A stretch of DNA of 64,000 nucleotides from positions 62,001-126,000 of the forward strand of contig NZ_RDSR01000005.1 of NCBI RefSeq assembly GCF_003716325.1, written 5' to 3'. The notes under the pieces are model-generated. The model was not told the DNA's origin. It did no database searches and saw nothing but the letters and a program-made list of their open reading frames with translations. Each line of letters starts with the position of its first letter. Position 1 is the stretch's first letter. Below are positions 8,083-16,432 of this stretch, in pieces. Made by a program: the position numbers and the translations under genes. This stretch comes from Cryobacterium tepidiphilum. Lineage in GTDB: Bacteria > Actinomycetota > Actinomycetes > Actinomycetales > Microbacteriaceae.

Positions 8083-9018
8083 CTAATCCGCCGGGGGCCA
8101 TCCGTCGACGACGGCGCCCCGGCCAGCGGCCCGGAAGGCCAGGATCGCGGCACCCGTGCGCCCGGCGTTCCCGCCGAGGTGCGACAGCCGCACTTCGGGC
8201 GCCTCACGCCACGCCAGCCCGGCGGCCAGGCCCGCCGTGACCGGGGTGAGCAACGCGCTGCCGGCCTGGGAGAACCCGCCGCCGAGCACGACCACAGCCG
8301 GGTCGAGCAGGAGCGTCATGATCGCCAGCCCCTGTGCCAGCACCCGTGTCGCGTCGGCCCAGACCGCGTCGGCGAGGGGATCGGATCCGAGGCGCGAGAC
8401 GATCTCGCGTGAAGACCGTGCGGCGCCGCCGAGCGCCGCATAGCGCCGGGTCACGCCGGCCGCCGACGCGTACACCTCGAGGCAGCCGATCTGCCCGCAG
8501 GCGCACACCTCCCCGCCGGGGACAACGGGGATATGGCCGAACTCGCCCGCCGCGCCGGCCGCCCCGGTGATGGTGTGACCGGCCGTGATGAGCGCGGCCG
8601 CCACTCCCGTGCCGATGGTCACGAGCACGAAGTCGTCGCTCCCGCGGGCCGCTCCGAGCAGCTGCTCCGCGAGCCCCGCGGCTCGCACGTCGTGTCCGAT
8701 CGCGACCGGGAACGGCATCCGCTCGGCCAGGAGGCCCCGCAGCGGAACATCGCGCCAGTGCAGGTTCGAGGCGTAGAGCACCACGCCGGTGTCCTCGTCC
8801 ACGATTCCCGGCGTGACGACGCCGGCGGCGACCACGCGGTAGCCGCGGTCGCCGGCCGCGCGCCGGAGCGCCTCGAGCAGCTCGACGAGAGCGTCGATGA
8901 GCTGCAGCCGGGGAGTGGCGCGCGTCTCCGAAGCGATCACCTCGCCGTTCTCGCCGATGACCGCGCCCTTCATGGCTGACCCGCCGAGGTCGACGGCCAG
9001 CACGACCGACCCGGTCAC
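8083..9018 (-). CDS. ROK-family sugar kinase
   Basis: This 311-residue protein has the ROK kinase layout: N-terminal ATP-binding AVDLGGSAMKGAVI, substrate-binding GHDVRAAGLAEQ, and the zinc motif CACGQIGCLE that defines the family. No helix-turn-helix is present, so it is an enzyme rather than a repressor. ROK kinases phosphorylate glucose, N-acetylglucosamine, N-acetylmannosamine, fructose and similar sugars; the substrate cannot be read from sequence. The GTG start at 9018 overlaps the cutC stop by 4 bp (GTGA), and it is the last gene of the ABC-asparaginase-CutC operon. Its place there suggests it phosphorylates the sugar part of the imported compound. Confidence 0.85.
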   Translation of the reverse strand: MTGSVVLAVDLGGSAMKGAVIGENGEVIASETRATPRLQLIDALVELLEALRRAAGDRGYRVVAAGVVTPGIVDEDTGVVLYASNLHWRDVPLRGLLAERMPFPVAIGHDVRAAGLAEQLLGAARGSDDFVLVTIGTGVAAALITAGHTITGAAGAAGEFGHIPVVPGGEVCACGQIGCLEVYASAAGVTRRYAALGGAARSSREIVSRLGSDPLADAVWADATRVLAQGLAIMTLLLDPAVVVLGGGFSQAGSALLTPVTAGLAAGLAWREAPEVRLSHLGGNAGRTGAAILAFRAAGRGAVVDGWPPAD

Positions 9019-9755
9019 AGCGCAGTCCTCCGGCCGAGTGCACGCAGCATCGCCTCGATCATCTCCGGGGAGGTCGTCATCCGGGACCCGGGATCGTACT
9101 CGTTCGGAGCGCCGGCACTCGCGGTGGCGGCTCCCGCACGCAGGTGCACCTCGGTCACACCGCTCCGGGCGACGATCGACGCGGCGTTGTGCGGTCGGAT
9201 GCCGCTTGCGGCGAGAATCGTGATCCGGCCCGCGGACTGTTCGACCAGACTGGCGAGCGCGCCGACGCCCGCTTCGGCGGTGGGGGCGCCGCCCGAGGTG
9301 AGCACGCGCGCCACGCCGAGGTCGATGAGCGTCTCGAGGGCCTCGCCCGTGTGCTGGGCCTGGTCGAACGCCCGGTGAAACGTGACGGATGCCGCGCCGG
9401 CCGCCCGCATCAGCCGCGAGACGGCATCCCGGTCGATGGTGCCCTCCGGCGTGAGCGCGCCGATGACGAATCCCACCTCGACCCCGTGCGGGGCCCCGAG
9501 CGCGCGGATGGCCTCGATGTCGGCGCACATGGCGTCCACCTCCATGGCCGAGTACACGAAGTCGCCCTCCCGCTGCCGAACGAGCACCTGCACGCCGATC
9601 CGCTGCACGTTGCCGAGCACCGTGCTCACCGTGCCGATGCTCGGGGTCGTGCCGCCGGCGCCCAGGTTCGCGCACAGTTCGATGCGGTCGGCGCCGCAGC
9701 GCTCCGCGATCACCGCGCCCTGGATGTCGTCCAGGCACACCTCGAGCACGGTCAC
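9015..9755 (-). CDS. cutC: CutC-family TIM-barrel protein
   Basis: This 246-residue protein carries the CutC hallmarks: N-terminal LEVCLDDIQGAVIAERCGADRIELC, the strand motif VQVLVRQREGDFVYS, GVEVGFVIGALTPEG, FHRAFDQ, and LTSGG. The family is named for copper homeostasis, but its biochemical role is unsettled and no copper gene is nearby. The GTG start overlaps the asparaginase stop by 4 bp, and its own stop overlaps the kinase GTG by 4 bp, so the three are translationally coupled. A role in carbon/nitrogen breakdown, such as opening or isomerising a glycosylamine, fits the context better than copper handling; that is inference. Confidence 0.87.
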   Translation of the reverse strand: MTVLEVCLDDIQGAVIAERCGADRIELCANLGAGGTTPSIGTVSTVLGNVQRIGVQVLVRQREGDFVYSAMEVDAMCADIEAIRALGAPHGVEVGFVIGALTPEGTIDRDAVSRLMRAAGAASVTFHRAFDQAQHTGEALETLIDLGVARVLTSGGAPTAEAGVGALASLVEQSAGRITILAASGIRPHNAASIVARSGVTEVHLRAGAATASAGAPNEYDPGSRMTTSPEMIEAMLRALGRRTAL

Positions 9756-10768
9756 GCGCGTGCGCCGTCGATCGCCGCCACCAGGTCGCTGCCGGGCACG
9801 ACCTCGCCCACCGGCACGCCGCCGCCGAGCACGGGGAGCACGCTGAGCGACGCGGCACCGGCCGTCGGGATGCCGAGGAATTCCAGCACCCGCAGCGCGA
9901 TGAGGGTCGTGGCCCGCGGACTCCCGTCGATGATCTTCATCGACACGGCCGAGCCGTCGGGCCCGGCCACGCCGATCACGCCCTCGGCGCCGCCCTTGGC
10001 CAGCACGCCGGGGAGCGCCGACATCAGTTCGGAGTTCTGGTGTCCGCTGCCGCCCACGTAGAAGGGGTGCTCGCGCATCGCGGCGGCGACGGCGCCGGCC
10101 GGTTCGTCGGGCGCGGCCAGCACGAGCGCGCGGAACGCGGCCGCGATGCCGCGCACCGTCGTCGTGAACAGCGGCAACCCGCATCCGTCGACCGCCGTGT
10201 GCGTCACCGGCACGCCGGTGAGCTCGGCCATCGTGGTGCGAACGTGCTGCTGCAGCGGATGCCCCGGGTCGAGGTAATCGTGGGTCGACCAGCCGTTCAC
10301 GGCGCAGGCCAGCAGCATCGCCGCATGCTTGCCGGAGCAGTTCATGCGGATGGGGGAGCGCCCCTCGCCGGCGCGGATCATCGCCTCGAACGTGGCCTCG
10401 TCCTCGGGCCGGTCGGCCGGGCAGCCGAGAGCCGACTCGTCAAGGCCCGCTCGGGCGAGGATCGCTCGGACCACTCGCACGTGCTCGTCTTCACCGGTGT
10501 GGCTGCCGGCCGCGATCGCGAGCTCCACGCCCGCGAGCGGCGCTCCGGCCGTGAGGCAGGCGAGGGCCTGCAGGGGCTTGACGGTCGAGCGCGGCAGGAT
10601 CTCGGCATCCGTCGCACCCACGTCGAGCACGGCATGCCCGGCGGCGTCGAGCGCGACGAGGGAGCCGAAGTGGCGGCTCTCGATCATGCCGGAGCGCCAC
10701 ACCTCCGCCAGCTCGGCGTAGCCGGGAATGGGGCCGGTGTCGGTGGTGGAGGACGACGAATCAGGCAT
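9752..10768 (-). CDS. asparaginase II family amidohydrolase
   Basis: This 338-residue protein belongs to the asparaginase_II family (Rhizobium etli ReAV type), unrelated to E. coli AnsA/AnsB. Key residues are visible: a Ser-x-x-Lys pair (S61, K64 in PRSTVKPLQ), C144 and K147 in MNCSGKHAAML, and D194 and C196 in VDGCGLPL, the set reported to bind zinc and form the active site in ReAV. The family releases ammonia from L-asparagine; related side-chain amides are possible. Its start overlaps the upstream permease gene by 8 bp and its stop overlaps cutC. It has no signal peptide, so it acts on imported substrate. Confidence 0.85.
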   Translation of the reverse strand: MPDSSSSTTDTGPIPGYAELAEVWRSGMIESRHFGSLVALDAAGHAVLDVGATDAEILPRSTVKPLQALACLTAGAPLAGVELAIAAGSHTGEDEHVRVVRAILARAGLDESALGCPADRPEDEATFEAMIRAGEGRSPIRMNCSGKHAAMLLACAVNGWSTHDYLDPGHPLQQHVRTTMAELTGVPVTHTAVDGCGLPLFTTTVRGIAAAFRALVLAAPDEPAGAVAAAMREHPFYVGGSGHQNSELMSALPGVLAKGGAEGVIGVAGPDGSAVSMKIIDGSPRATTLIALRVLEFLGIPTAGAASLSVLPVLGGGVPVGEVVPGSDLVAAIDGARA

Positions 10769-11645
10769 GGGTTTCTTTCTCGGTATGGGGCACAGACGCT
10801 CCGGGCACGGGCAGCGGCACCGCGATGGGCGCCCGACGGCGGCCGGGGCGCTGCAGGCGGGAGGCCAGGGCGGAGAGGCTGCCGTTGAAGACCAGGTAGA
10901 TCAGGGTGACCACGAGGAACGTCTGGATCAGCAGGTGGTTGAACGCGGAGAGCACCTGGCCGCGGTAGAGCAGCTCCGTGTAGGCGACGATGTAGCCCAG
11001 CGACGTGTCTTTCAGCAGGCTGACCAGCTGGCTCACGAGCGACGGGGTGACATTGCGGAGCGCCTGCGGCAGCACCACGAGTCGCATGGCCTGGCCGCCG
11101 CGGAGGCCCAGGCTGAGTGCCGCCTCCGACTGGCCGGCGGGCAGGCTCAGGATGCCGGCGCGCACGATCTCGGCGAAGACGGCGGCGTTGGCGATGGTCA
11201 GCGGGATCACGAGCTTCCACAGTGTCGGGAAGTTGATGCCGAGCTGCGGCAGGCCGAACAGCATCAGGTAGATCAGAAGCAGCACCGGGACGGTGCGGGC
11301 GACCTCGATGTAGCCGGTGCTCAGCCAACGGAGCACGCGCAGCCGGCTGAGCCGGCCGAGGGCGAGTACCGCGCCGAACAGTGAGCCGAGCACGGCGACG
11401 ATCGCGGCCGCGAGAAGCGTTCCGCCGAGGCCGACGAAGAGGTACTGCCAGATGGCCCATTCGGTGAACGGCAGCCACTTGTCGGCGTCGAGCTGGCCGT
11501 GGGAGCCGAACTGCCAGAGTCCGAGGCCGACGATCGCGGCGAGGACCAGGGCGCTGATGACCGAGCCGATCAGGATGTTGCGTCGGCCGCGGGGGCCCGG
11601 CTTCTCGTAGAGGAAGCTGGCGGCGTAGTGGGGGGAGCGGCTCAT
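10761..11645 (-). CDS. amino-acid ABC transporter permease (second)
   Basis: This 294-residue permease has a His/Glu/Gln-type transmembrane domain: about five helices, an EAALSLGLRGGQAMRLVVLPQALR coupling helix with the EAA loop, and a SLLKDTSLGYIVA helix. The longer N-terminal cytoplasmic extension and first helix resemble GluD-like subunits. Its ATG overlaps the stop of the first permease by 4 bp (ATGA). It pairs with the 215-residue permease to form the membrane channel of the importer encoded by this operon. Confidence 0.9.
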   Translation of the reverse strand: MSRSPHYAASFLYEKPGPRGRRNILIGSVISALVLAAIVGLGLWQFGSHGQLDADKWLPFTEWAIWQYLFVGLGGTLLAAAIVAVLGSLFGAVLALGRLSRLRVLRWLSTGYIEVARTVPVLLLIYLMLFGLPQLGINFPTLWKLVIPLTIANAAVFAEIVRAGILSLPAGQSEAALSLGLRGGQAMRLVVLPQALRNVTPSLVSQLVSLLKDTSLGYIVAYTELLYRGQVLSAFNHLLIQTFLVVTLIYLVFNGSLSALASRLQRPGRRRAPIAVPLPVPGASVPHTEKETHA

Positions 11646-12289
11646 CGGACGATCGCCACCTTTCGTTCGACCCGGCCGGCGGCCAGGCCGATGGCCAGGG
11701 CGATGGCCATGTAGACGAGTCCGGCGGCGGTGAAGATCTCGATCGGCTGCGCGTAGACGAGGTTGACCTTGTTGACCCGGGAGGTGAGCTCGACCACGCC
11801 GACGACGGCGGCCAGTGCCGTGTTCATCGCGAGGGCGATCATGACGTTGCCGAGTGGCTGCACGACGGCCCGCAGGGCCTGCGGGATCACGACCAGCCGC
11901 ATGGACTGGCCGAGGGAGAGGCCGAGCGCGCGCCCGGCCTCCACCTGGCCGACCGCGACGGTGTTGACGCCGCTGCGCACCGCCTCGGCGACGTAGGCCG
12001 CCTCGTACACGGTGAGCACGATGATCGCCGTCGGCGTCAGCGGCATGATGAGGCCCGCGTCGGGGAGGGCGAACACCGCCAGCAGCAGCAGCGCCAGCAA
12101 GGGCACGTTGATGAAGAACTGCACGTAGCAGAAGGCGGCCGCCCGCAGGATCGGGATCGGGCTCACCCGGGCCACCGTCACCAGCACCCCGAGAATCAGG
12201 GAGCCGATTCCGGCCACCACGGTCATCATGACCGTCGTACCGAGCGCCTGAAGCAGGAGCCCGAGGTTCTCACTCAGAATATTCATCAC
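11642..12289 (-). CDS. amino-acid ABC transporter permease (first)
   Basis: This 215-residue permease of the polar amino acid uptake family has about five helices and the EAA motif EAGRALGLSLGQSMRLVVIPQALR that contacts the ATPase. It resembles GluC/HisQ-type subunits. Two adjacent ATG codons (12289 and 12286) could start it. It follows the binding-protein gene with a 44-bp gap and overlaps the second permease by 4 bp. Confidence 0.9.
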   Translation of the reverse strand: MMNILSENLGLLLQALGTTVMMTVVAGIGSLILGVLVTVARVSPIPILRAAAFCYVQFFINVPLLALLLLAVFALPDAGLIMPLTPTAIIVLTVYEAAYVAEAVRSGVNTVAVGQVEAGRALGLSLGQSMRLVVIPQALRAVVQPLGNVMIALAMNTALAAVVGVVELTSRVNKVNLVYAQPIEIFTAAGLVYMAIALAIGLAAGRVERKVAIVR

Positions 12290-12333
12290 GTGCCGTTCGC
12301 TGGCGCTGCCGCCTGGTGGTCAGTGGTCGACGG

Positions 12334-13290
12334 TCAGGAACCGGGAACCGAGCCGATGGCCGGCGGGGTCGGGATCTCGGAGTCGACGACGGTGCCGAGG
12401 GTCGTCTTCCACGCCTGGCCCCACTGGCCCTTGTCCTGGATGGTGGTCAGCCAGGTGTTGATGAACTCCTTGAAGTCATCGTCACCGTGCTTGAGGCCGA
12501 TGCCGTACGGCTCCTTGGTGAACGGCTGGCCGACGACCTTGAGCTTGTCGTTCGCGGCGGCATCGCTGGCCAGCAGCGTGTAGTCCTGCACGTAGGCGTC
12601 GCCGCGTCCCTGCAGCAGCGCCTGCACGGCCTGCGGGTCGGTGGCGAAGTCCACGAGCTTGGCGGTCGGCTGCTGCTTGGGCACCTCGGTCACGGCCGGG
12701 GTGTTGGCGCCCACGATCACGGTCTTGCCGCCGAGGTCGTCGATGCCCTTGATGTCGGTGTTGTCCGCCTTGACGGCGACGGCCAGGCCCGAGCTGAAGT
12801 ACGGGCCGGCGAAGGAGATCTGCTTGGCGCGCTCCTCGGTGATCGTGTACGTGTTGAAGACCACGTCGACGGTTCCGTTGGCGAGCAGGGCTTCGCGGGT
12901 CTCGGATGCCGGCGGCACGATCTCGACGTTGGGCTTGCCGAGGATGTAGATCGCCAGCAGCTTGGCCAGCGCGGCATCGAAGCCCGTGACGTTCTCGGGG
13001 TTCGCGGGGTCCTGCTGCGAGAGCAGGGGCGCGTCGAGGGCTTCGCCGACGATGAGCTTTCCGCGCTCCTTGATCTTCGCCATGGTGGAGTCGGGCAGGA
13101 TCAGCGTGTCGTCGGCGACAGGGGCGCCGTCGAAGAGCGAGCTGGTCGCAGCGTCGGTGCTGCCGGAACCGCTCGTTTCGCCGGGAACGCTGCCCGAGCC
13201 GCTGGAGCAGGCGGTGAGGGTGAGCGCGACCGCTGCGAGAACGGCTCCCGCTACCGGCAGCTTCCTGCGCATGGATGTGGAGACTGACAT
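12334..13290 (-). CDS. ABC transporter substrate-binding lipoprotein, amino-acid type
   Basis: This 318-residue family-3 solute-binding protein has a basic N-terminus, a hydrophobic segment and the lipobox LTAC (Cys28), so it is a lipoprotein on the outer face of the membrane. The mature part holds the two-lobe signatures RGKLIVGEALDAPLL, VTGFDAALAKLL, VDVVFNTYTITEERAKQISFAGPYFSSG and GGKTVIVGANTP. The start at 13290 has AGGAAG upstream; an in-frame ATG at 13332 would run into the ATPase gene. Family members bind polar amino acids, opines or derivatives. The asparaginase and sugar kinase downstream suggest an amide-bearing or sugar-linked amino acid. Confidence 0.9.
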   Translation of the reverse strand: MSVSTSMRRKLPVAGAVLAAVALTLTACSSGSGSVPGETSGSGSTDAATSSLFDGAPVADDTLILPDSTMAKIKERGKLIVGEALDAPLLSQQDPANPENVTGFDAALAKLLAIYILGKPNVEIVPPASETREALLANGTVDVVFNTYTITEERAKQISFAGPYFSSGLAVAVKADNTDIKGIDDLGGKTVIVGANTPAVTEVPKQQPTAKLVDFATDPQAVQALLQGRGDAYVQDYTLLASDAAANDKLKVVGQPFTKEPYGIGLKHGDDDFKEFINTWLTTIQDKGQWGQAWKTTLGTVVDSEIPTPPAIGSVPGS

Positions 13291-13328
13291 GGTTCTTCCT
13301 ATCTTCCTGGTGTGGGGTGTGCGGTGGG

Positions 13329-14138
13329 TCAATGGGGCAAGACGGATGCCAGGAACGAGCGGGCTCGCTCGGTCTGGGGGGAGTCGAAGAATTCGGCGGG
13401 CGTGTTCTGCTCGACGATCTGCCCGGCGTCCATGAAGACGACGCGGTCCGCGGCACGTCGCGCGAAGCCCATCTCGTGGGTGACGACGATCATCGTCATG
13501 CCCTCGCTCGCGAGGGAGACCATGACCTCGAGCACCTCGCCCACCATCTCGGGGTCGAGCGCCGACGTCGGCTCATCGAAGAGCATGACCTTCGGGTGCA
13601 TGGCAAGGGCCCGGGCGATCGCCGCGCGCTGCTGCTGTCCACCGGAGAGCTGCGCGGGCAGGTGGTGCGCCTTCCCGGCGATGCCCACCCGGTCGAGCAG
13701 GGCCATGGCCTCGGCTTCGGCGACGGCCCGCTTCGTCTTGCGCACGCGGGTGGGGGCGAGGGTCAGGTTGTCGAGCACGGTGCGGTGGGCGAACAGGTTG
13801 AAGGACTGGAACACCATGCCGACGTCAGCCCGCAGGTCGGCGAGGGCCGCGCCCTCCTCCGGCAGTTTCTTGCCGTCGATCCGGATCTCACCGGAGTCGA
13901 TGGTCTCCAGGCGGTTGATGGCCCGGCAGAGCGTCGACTTGCCCGATCCCGACGGGCCGACCACGACCACGACCTCCCGCGGCTGCACCTCGAGGCTGAT
14001 GTCCTTCAGAACGTGCAGGTCGCCGAAGTGCTTGTTGACGCTCTCCAGCCCGACCATGGCCGTTCCCGTGCGGGCGGCAGCCGTGTGGTCGCGTTCCTGA
14101 GTCGCGTCCGTCGCTTCGTCAGTGGCTCGGGTGCCCAT
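13329..14138 (-). CDS. amino-acid ABC transporter ATPase
   Basis: This 269-residue ATPase of the GlnQ/HisP/GluA type shows Walker [11 protein letters not shown]-loop MVFQSFNLF, signature LSGGQQQR, Walker [13 protein letters not shown] and the switch histidine in [10 protein letters not shown] roughly 27-residue polar extension precedes the ABC domain; an internal ATG at 14057 is an alternative start, but GAGGAC precedes 14138. It is the first gene of a seven-gene minus-strand operon (ATPase, binding protein, two permeases, asparaginase, CutC, ROK kinase) and is divergent from the ROK repressor. Confidence 0.92.
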   Translation of the reverse strand: MGTRATDEATDATQERDHTAAARTGTAMVGLESVNKHFGDLHVLKDISLEVQPREVVVVVGPSGSGKSTLCRAINRLETIDSGEIRIDGKKLPEEGAALADLRADVGMVFQSFNLFAHRTVLDNLTLAPTRVRKTKRAVAEAEAMALLDRVGIAGKAHHLPAQLSGGQQQRAAIARALAMHPKVMLFDEPTSALDPEMVGEVLEVMVSLASEGMTMIVVTHEMGFARRAADRVVFMDAGQIVEQNTPAEFFDSPQTERARSFLASVLPH

Positions 14139-14306
14139 GTCGTCCTCACATCATCATCGATCAGTTGAATCATCGGCCAGCCGATCCCGACATAGTACTA
14201 AGTTCTCCCGCTTACATGCAATAGTGGATTTACTTAGTCCAATTTCGCACAAAGCGTGTAGGGTGAAAGTCACACAACACCCGCCTCGTGGATTGGCTCA
14301 ACGACG
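14139..14306. promoter_or_regulatory. divergent promoter region with inverted repeat
   Basis: This 168-bp gap separates the importer operon from the ROK repressor operon and is clearly more A+T-rich than its surroundings. ACTAAGT (14197-14203) and ACTTAGT (14232-14238) form an inverted repeat with 28 bp between arms. ROK repressors bind A+T-rich inverted repeats, so this is a candidate operator controlling both arms. Exact promoters were not resolved. Confidence 0.45.
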
Positions 14307-15488
14307 ATGACCCTGCCCCCCGCTTCCGTATCCAGCCACGACTCGTCGCCGGGTGGCATCCTGAACCTCGTCCGCTCCGGAGCCTCCGCGTCGCGGGCCG
14401 ACATCGCCCGCGTGGCCGGCCTGGCACCGTCGACCGTCGCAGCACGGGTGGAGGCGCTGATCAGCAACGGCTATCTGCGCGAAGCCGGCCGGGGCAGCTC
14501 CAACGGCGGCCGCCGGCCCCGGCAGCTGGAGGTCAACCCGAGCACCGGTGCCGTGTGCGGCGTCGACCTCGGCGCTCGGCACGCCTCGTTCGCCCTCTTC
14601 GACATGGCCGGCGGCCTGCTCGCCGAACGCCGGCTCGAGATGGACATCGCCGACGGCCCGGATCGCATACTCGGCTGGGTCGTCGAGGTCGCGAACGCGA
14701 TGGTGGCCGCCTCCGACAGTCCGGACCGCCGCCTCCGCGGCATCGGCATGGGCCTCCCGGGGCCTGTCGACAGGCCCGGCGGCCGGCTCGTTTCCCCCTC
14801 GCGCATGCCCGGCTGGAACGGTGTCGACGCGGGCGCCCTGCTGGAGAGCCTGAGCGGCGTTCCCGCTCTGGCCGACAACGACGCCAACCTGATGGCCCTC
14901 GGCGAACACGTGAGCCTCGGCGATGACGTGGATCACATGGTGTTCGTCAAGGCCGGCTCCGGCATCGGCTGCGGGGTGATCGCCTCCGGCTCGCTGTACC
15001 ACGGGCATCGCGGCATGGCCGGCGACATCAGCCATGTTCCGGTGCCGAACGCCCCGCAGACACTCTGCTCCTGCGGGCGCTGGGGGTGCCTGGACGCGGT
15101 GGCCGGAGGCGCTGCCATCCTCGCGAGTCTCCGGGCGGCCGGGGTGCCCGTGGCGGATGCCCGGGAGGTGTTGGGCCTGGCCGAAGACGGGCATCCGCTG
15201 GCCACGCAGACGCTGCGCGAGGCCGGCACCCGCACCGGCGGGGTCATGGCGACCATCGTCAACTTCTTCAACCCGCAACGACTCGTGCTCGGTGGCACGC
15301 TCAGCGAGGCGGAGGCCTTCGTGGCCGGCGTGCGTTCGGCCATATACACCGAGTGCCTGCCGCTGGCGACCGACCAGCTCGAGATCACGGTGAGCCAGAC
15401 GAAGACCCGGGGCGGGGTGATCGGGGCGGGCCGCATGATCCTCGACCACCTGTTCCACGCGAGCGTGGTCAACGGGAGCCTCCGGTGA
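14307..15488 (+). CDS. ROK-family transcriptional repressor
   Basis: This 393-residue protein has an N-terminal winged helix-turn-helix (SRADIARVAGLAPSTVAARVEALISNGYLRE) fused to a ROK domain with GVDLGARHASFALFD, DNDANLMALGEH, GSGIGCGVI and the zinc motif CSCGRWGCLD. NagC/Mlc/XylR-like proteins of this form sense sugars or sugar phosphates through the ROK domain. It is divergent from the ABC-asparaginase-CutC-kinase operon and overlaps the next gene by 4 bp, so it probably controls both arms. The ligand is likely the sugar moiety or its phosphate. Confidence 0.88.
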   Translation: MTLPPASVSSHDSSPGGILNLVRSGASASRADIARVAGLAPSTVAARVEALISNGYLREAGRGSSNGGRRPRQLEVNPSTGAVCGVDLGARHASFALFDMAGGLLAERRLEMDIADGPDRILGWVVEVANAMVAASDSPDRRLRGIGMGLPGPVDRPGGRLVSPSRMPGWNGVDAGALLESLSGVPALADNDANLMALGEHVSLGDDVDHMVFVKAGSGIGCGVIASGSLYHGHRGMAGDISHVPVPNAPQTLCSCGRWGCLDAVAGGAAILASLRAAGVPVADAREVLGLAEDGHPLATQTLREAGTRTGGVMATIVNFFNPQRLVLGGTLSEAEAFVAGVRSAIYTECLPLATDQLEITVSQTKTRGGVIGAGRMILDHLFHASVVNGSLR

Positions 15489-16432
15489 CCCGACCTACCA
15501 TCGCCGTTATCGGTCAGGGCACCATGTCCGCAGCGCACGCCGCGGCGTGGTCGGAGCTCGGATTGGGGGAGCGGATCCGTTACGTCTGCACGCCGCACCC
15601 GCGGCCGCCGCTGGCCGGCGCGCCCGCCGCCCGGTTCGTCTCCGAGCTCGACGACGTGCTGGCCGACGACGAGGTCGACATCCTCTCCGTCTGCACGCCC
15701 ACGCCCTCTCACGCGGGCATCGCCATCCGCGCGCTCGCCGCGGGCAAGAGCGTGCTGCTCGAAAAGCCGATCGCCCTCACCCGTGAGGACGCCCTCGCCG
15801 TCGCTCGCGCCGCCGCCGACAGCGGCGCGACGTTCATGGTCGCGCAGGTTGTGCGCTTCTTCGCCGGCTACCGGATGCTCCGGGCAAGTGTCGAGGCCGG
15901 TCACCTCGGCTCGGTGCGCGCCGTCCGGGCATCGCGGCGCTCTGTCGCTCGCGCGTCGGGGTCGTGGCTCGATGATGAGTCGGCCTCGGGAGGCGTTCTC
16001 GTCGACTTCGCCATCCACGACTTCGACCAGGTGAACCTGTTCCTCGGCACCCCGACCGCCGTTACGGCCGCGCGGTCCGGCGGCACGCGTGGCGAGATCG
16101 AGACGACCGTCGAGTACGCCGGCGGCGGTGTCGGGCGGGTGGTGTGCTGTTCCGAGATGCCCGCCGGGTCTCCCTTCTCGAGCTCCCTCGAGATCGAGGG
16201 GGTGCAGGGTGGCGACGTTCTCCGTGAGGAGTACCGCTACTCGCCCGACCGGGCCTCGGCCGCCGACACGACCGACTCGCCCTACGCCGCCCAGGCCGCC
16301 TACTTCCTCCGTTGCAGACAGGCCGGGACCCCGCCAGACTTCTGTCCGACCGAGGCCGCCATCGCGGCCCTGGACGTGTCGCTCGCCGCCCGGGAATCGT
16401 TGCGGACCGGCGGGACGGTGCGGATCGCATGA
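15485..16432 (+). CDS. Gfo/Idh/MocA-family oxidoreductase
   Basis: This 315-residue NAD(P)-dependent dehydrogenase has an N-terminal Rossmann motif (TIAVIGQGTMSAAHAAAW), the family signature SVLLEKPIALTREDALA with the catalytic-region EKP, and a C-terminal alpha/beta domain with the DFAIHDFDQVNLFLG helix where the conserved Asp-x-x-x-His-like motif is found. Such enzymes oxidise inositols, sugars, glycosides or glucosamine derivatives. The GTG start overlaps the ROK repressor stop by 4 bp (GTGA). Cotranscription with a sugar-sensing repressor suggests it acts on the same substrate as the divergent importer. Confidence 0.85.
   Translation: MTRPTIAVIGQGTMSAAHAAAWSELGLGERIRYVCTPHPRPPLAGAPAARFVSELDDVLADDEVDILSVCTPTPSHAGIAIRALAAGKSVLLEKPIALTREDALAVARAAADSGATFMVAQVVRFFAGYRMLRASVEAGHLGSVRAVRASRRSVARASGSWLDDESASGGVLVDFAIHDFDQVNLFLGTPTAVTAARSGGTRGEIETTVEYAGGGVGRVVCCSEMPAGSPFSSSLEIEGVQGGDVLREEYRYSPDRASAADTTDSPYAAQAAYFLRCRQAGTPPDFCPTEAAIAALDVSLAARESLRTGGTVRIA

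Noticed and set aside
9015-9755. CutC as copper resistance linked to the metal module
   Set aside because: It lies 6 kb from the mer genes in a different, tightly coupled catabolic operon with no copper gene.
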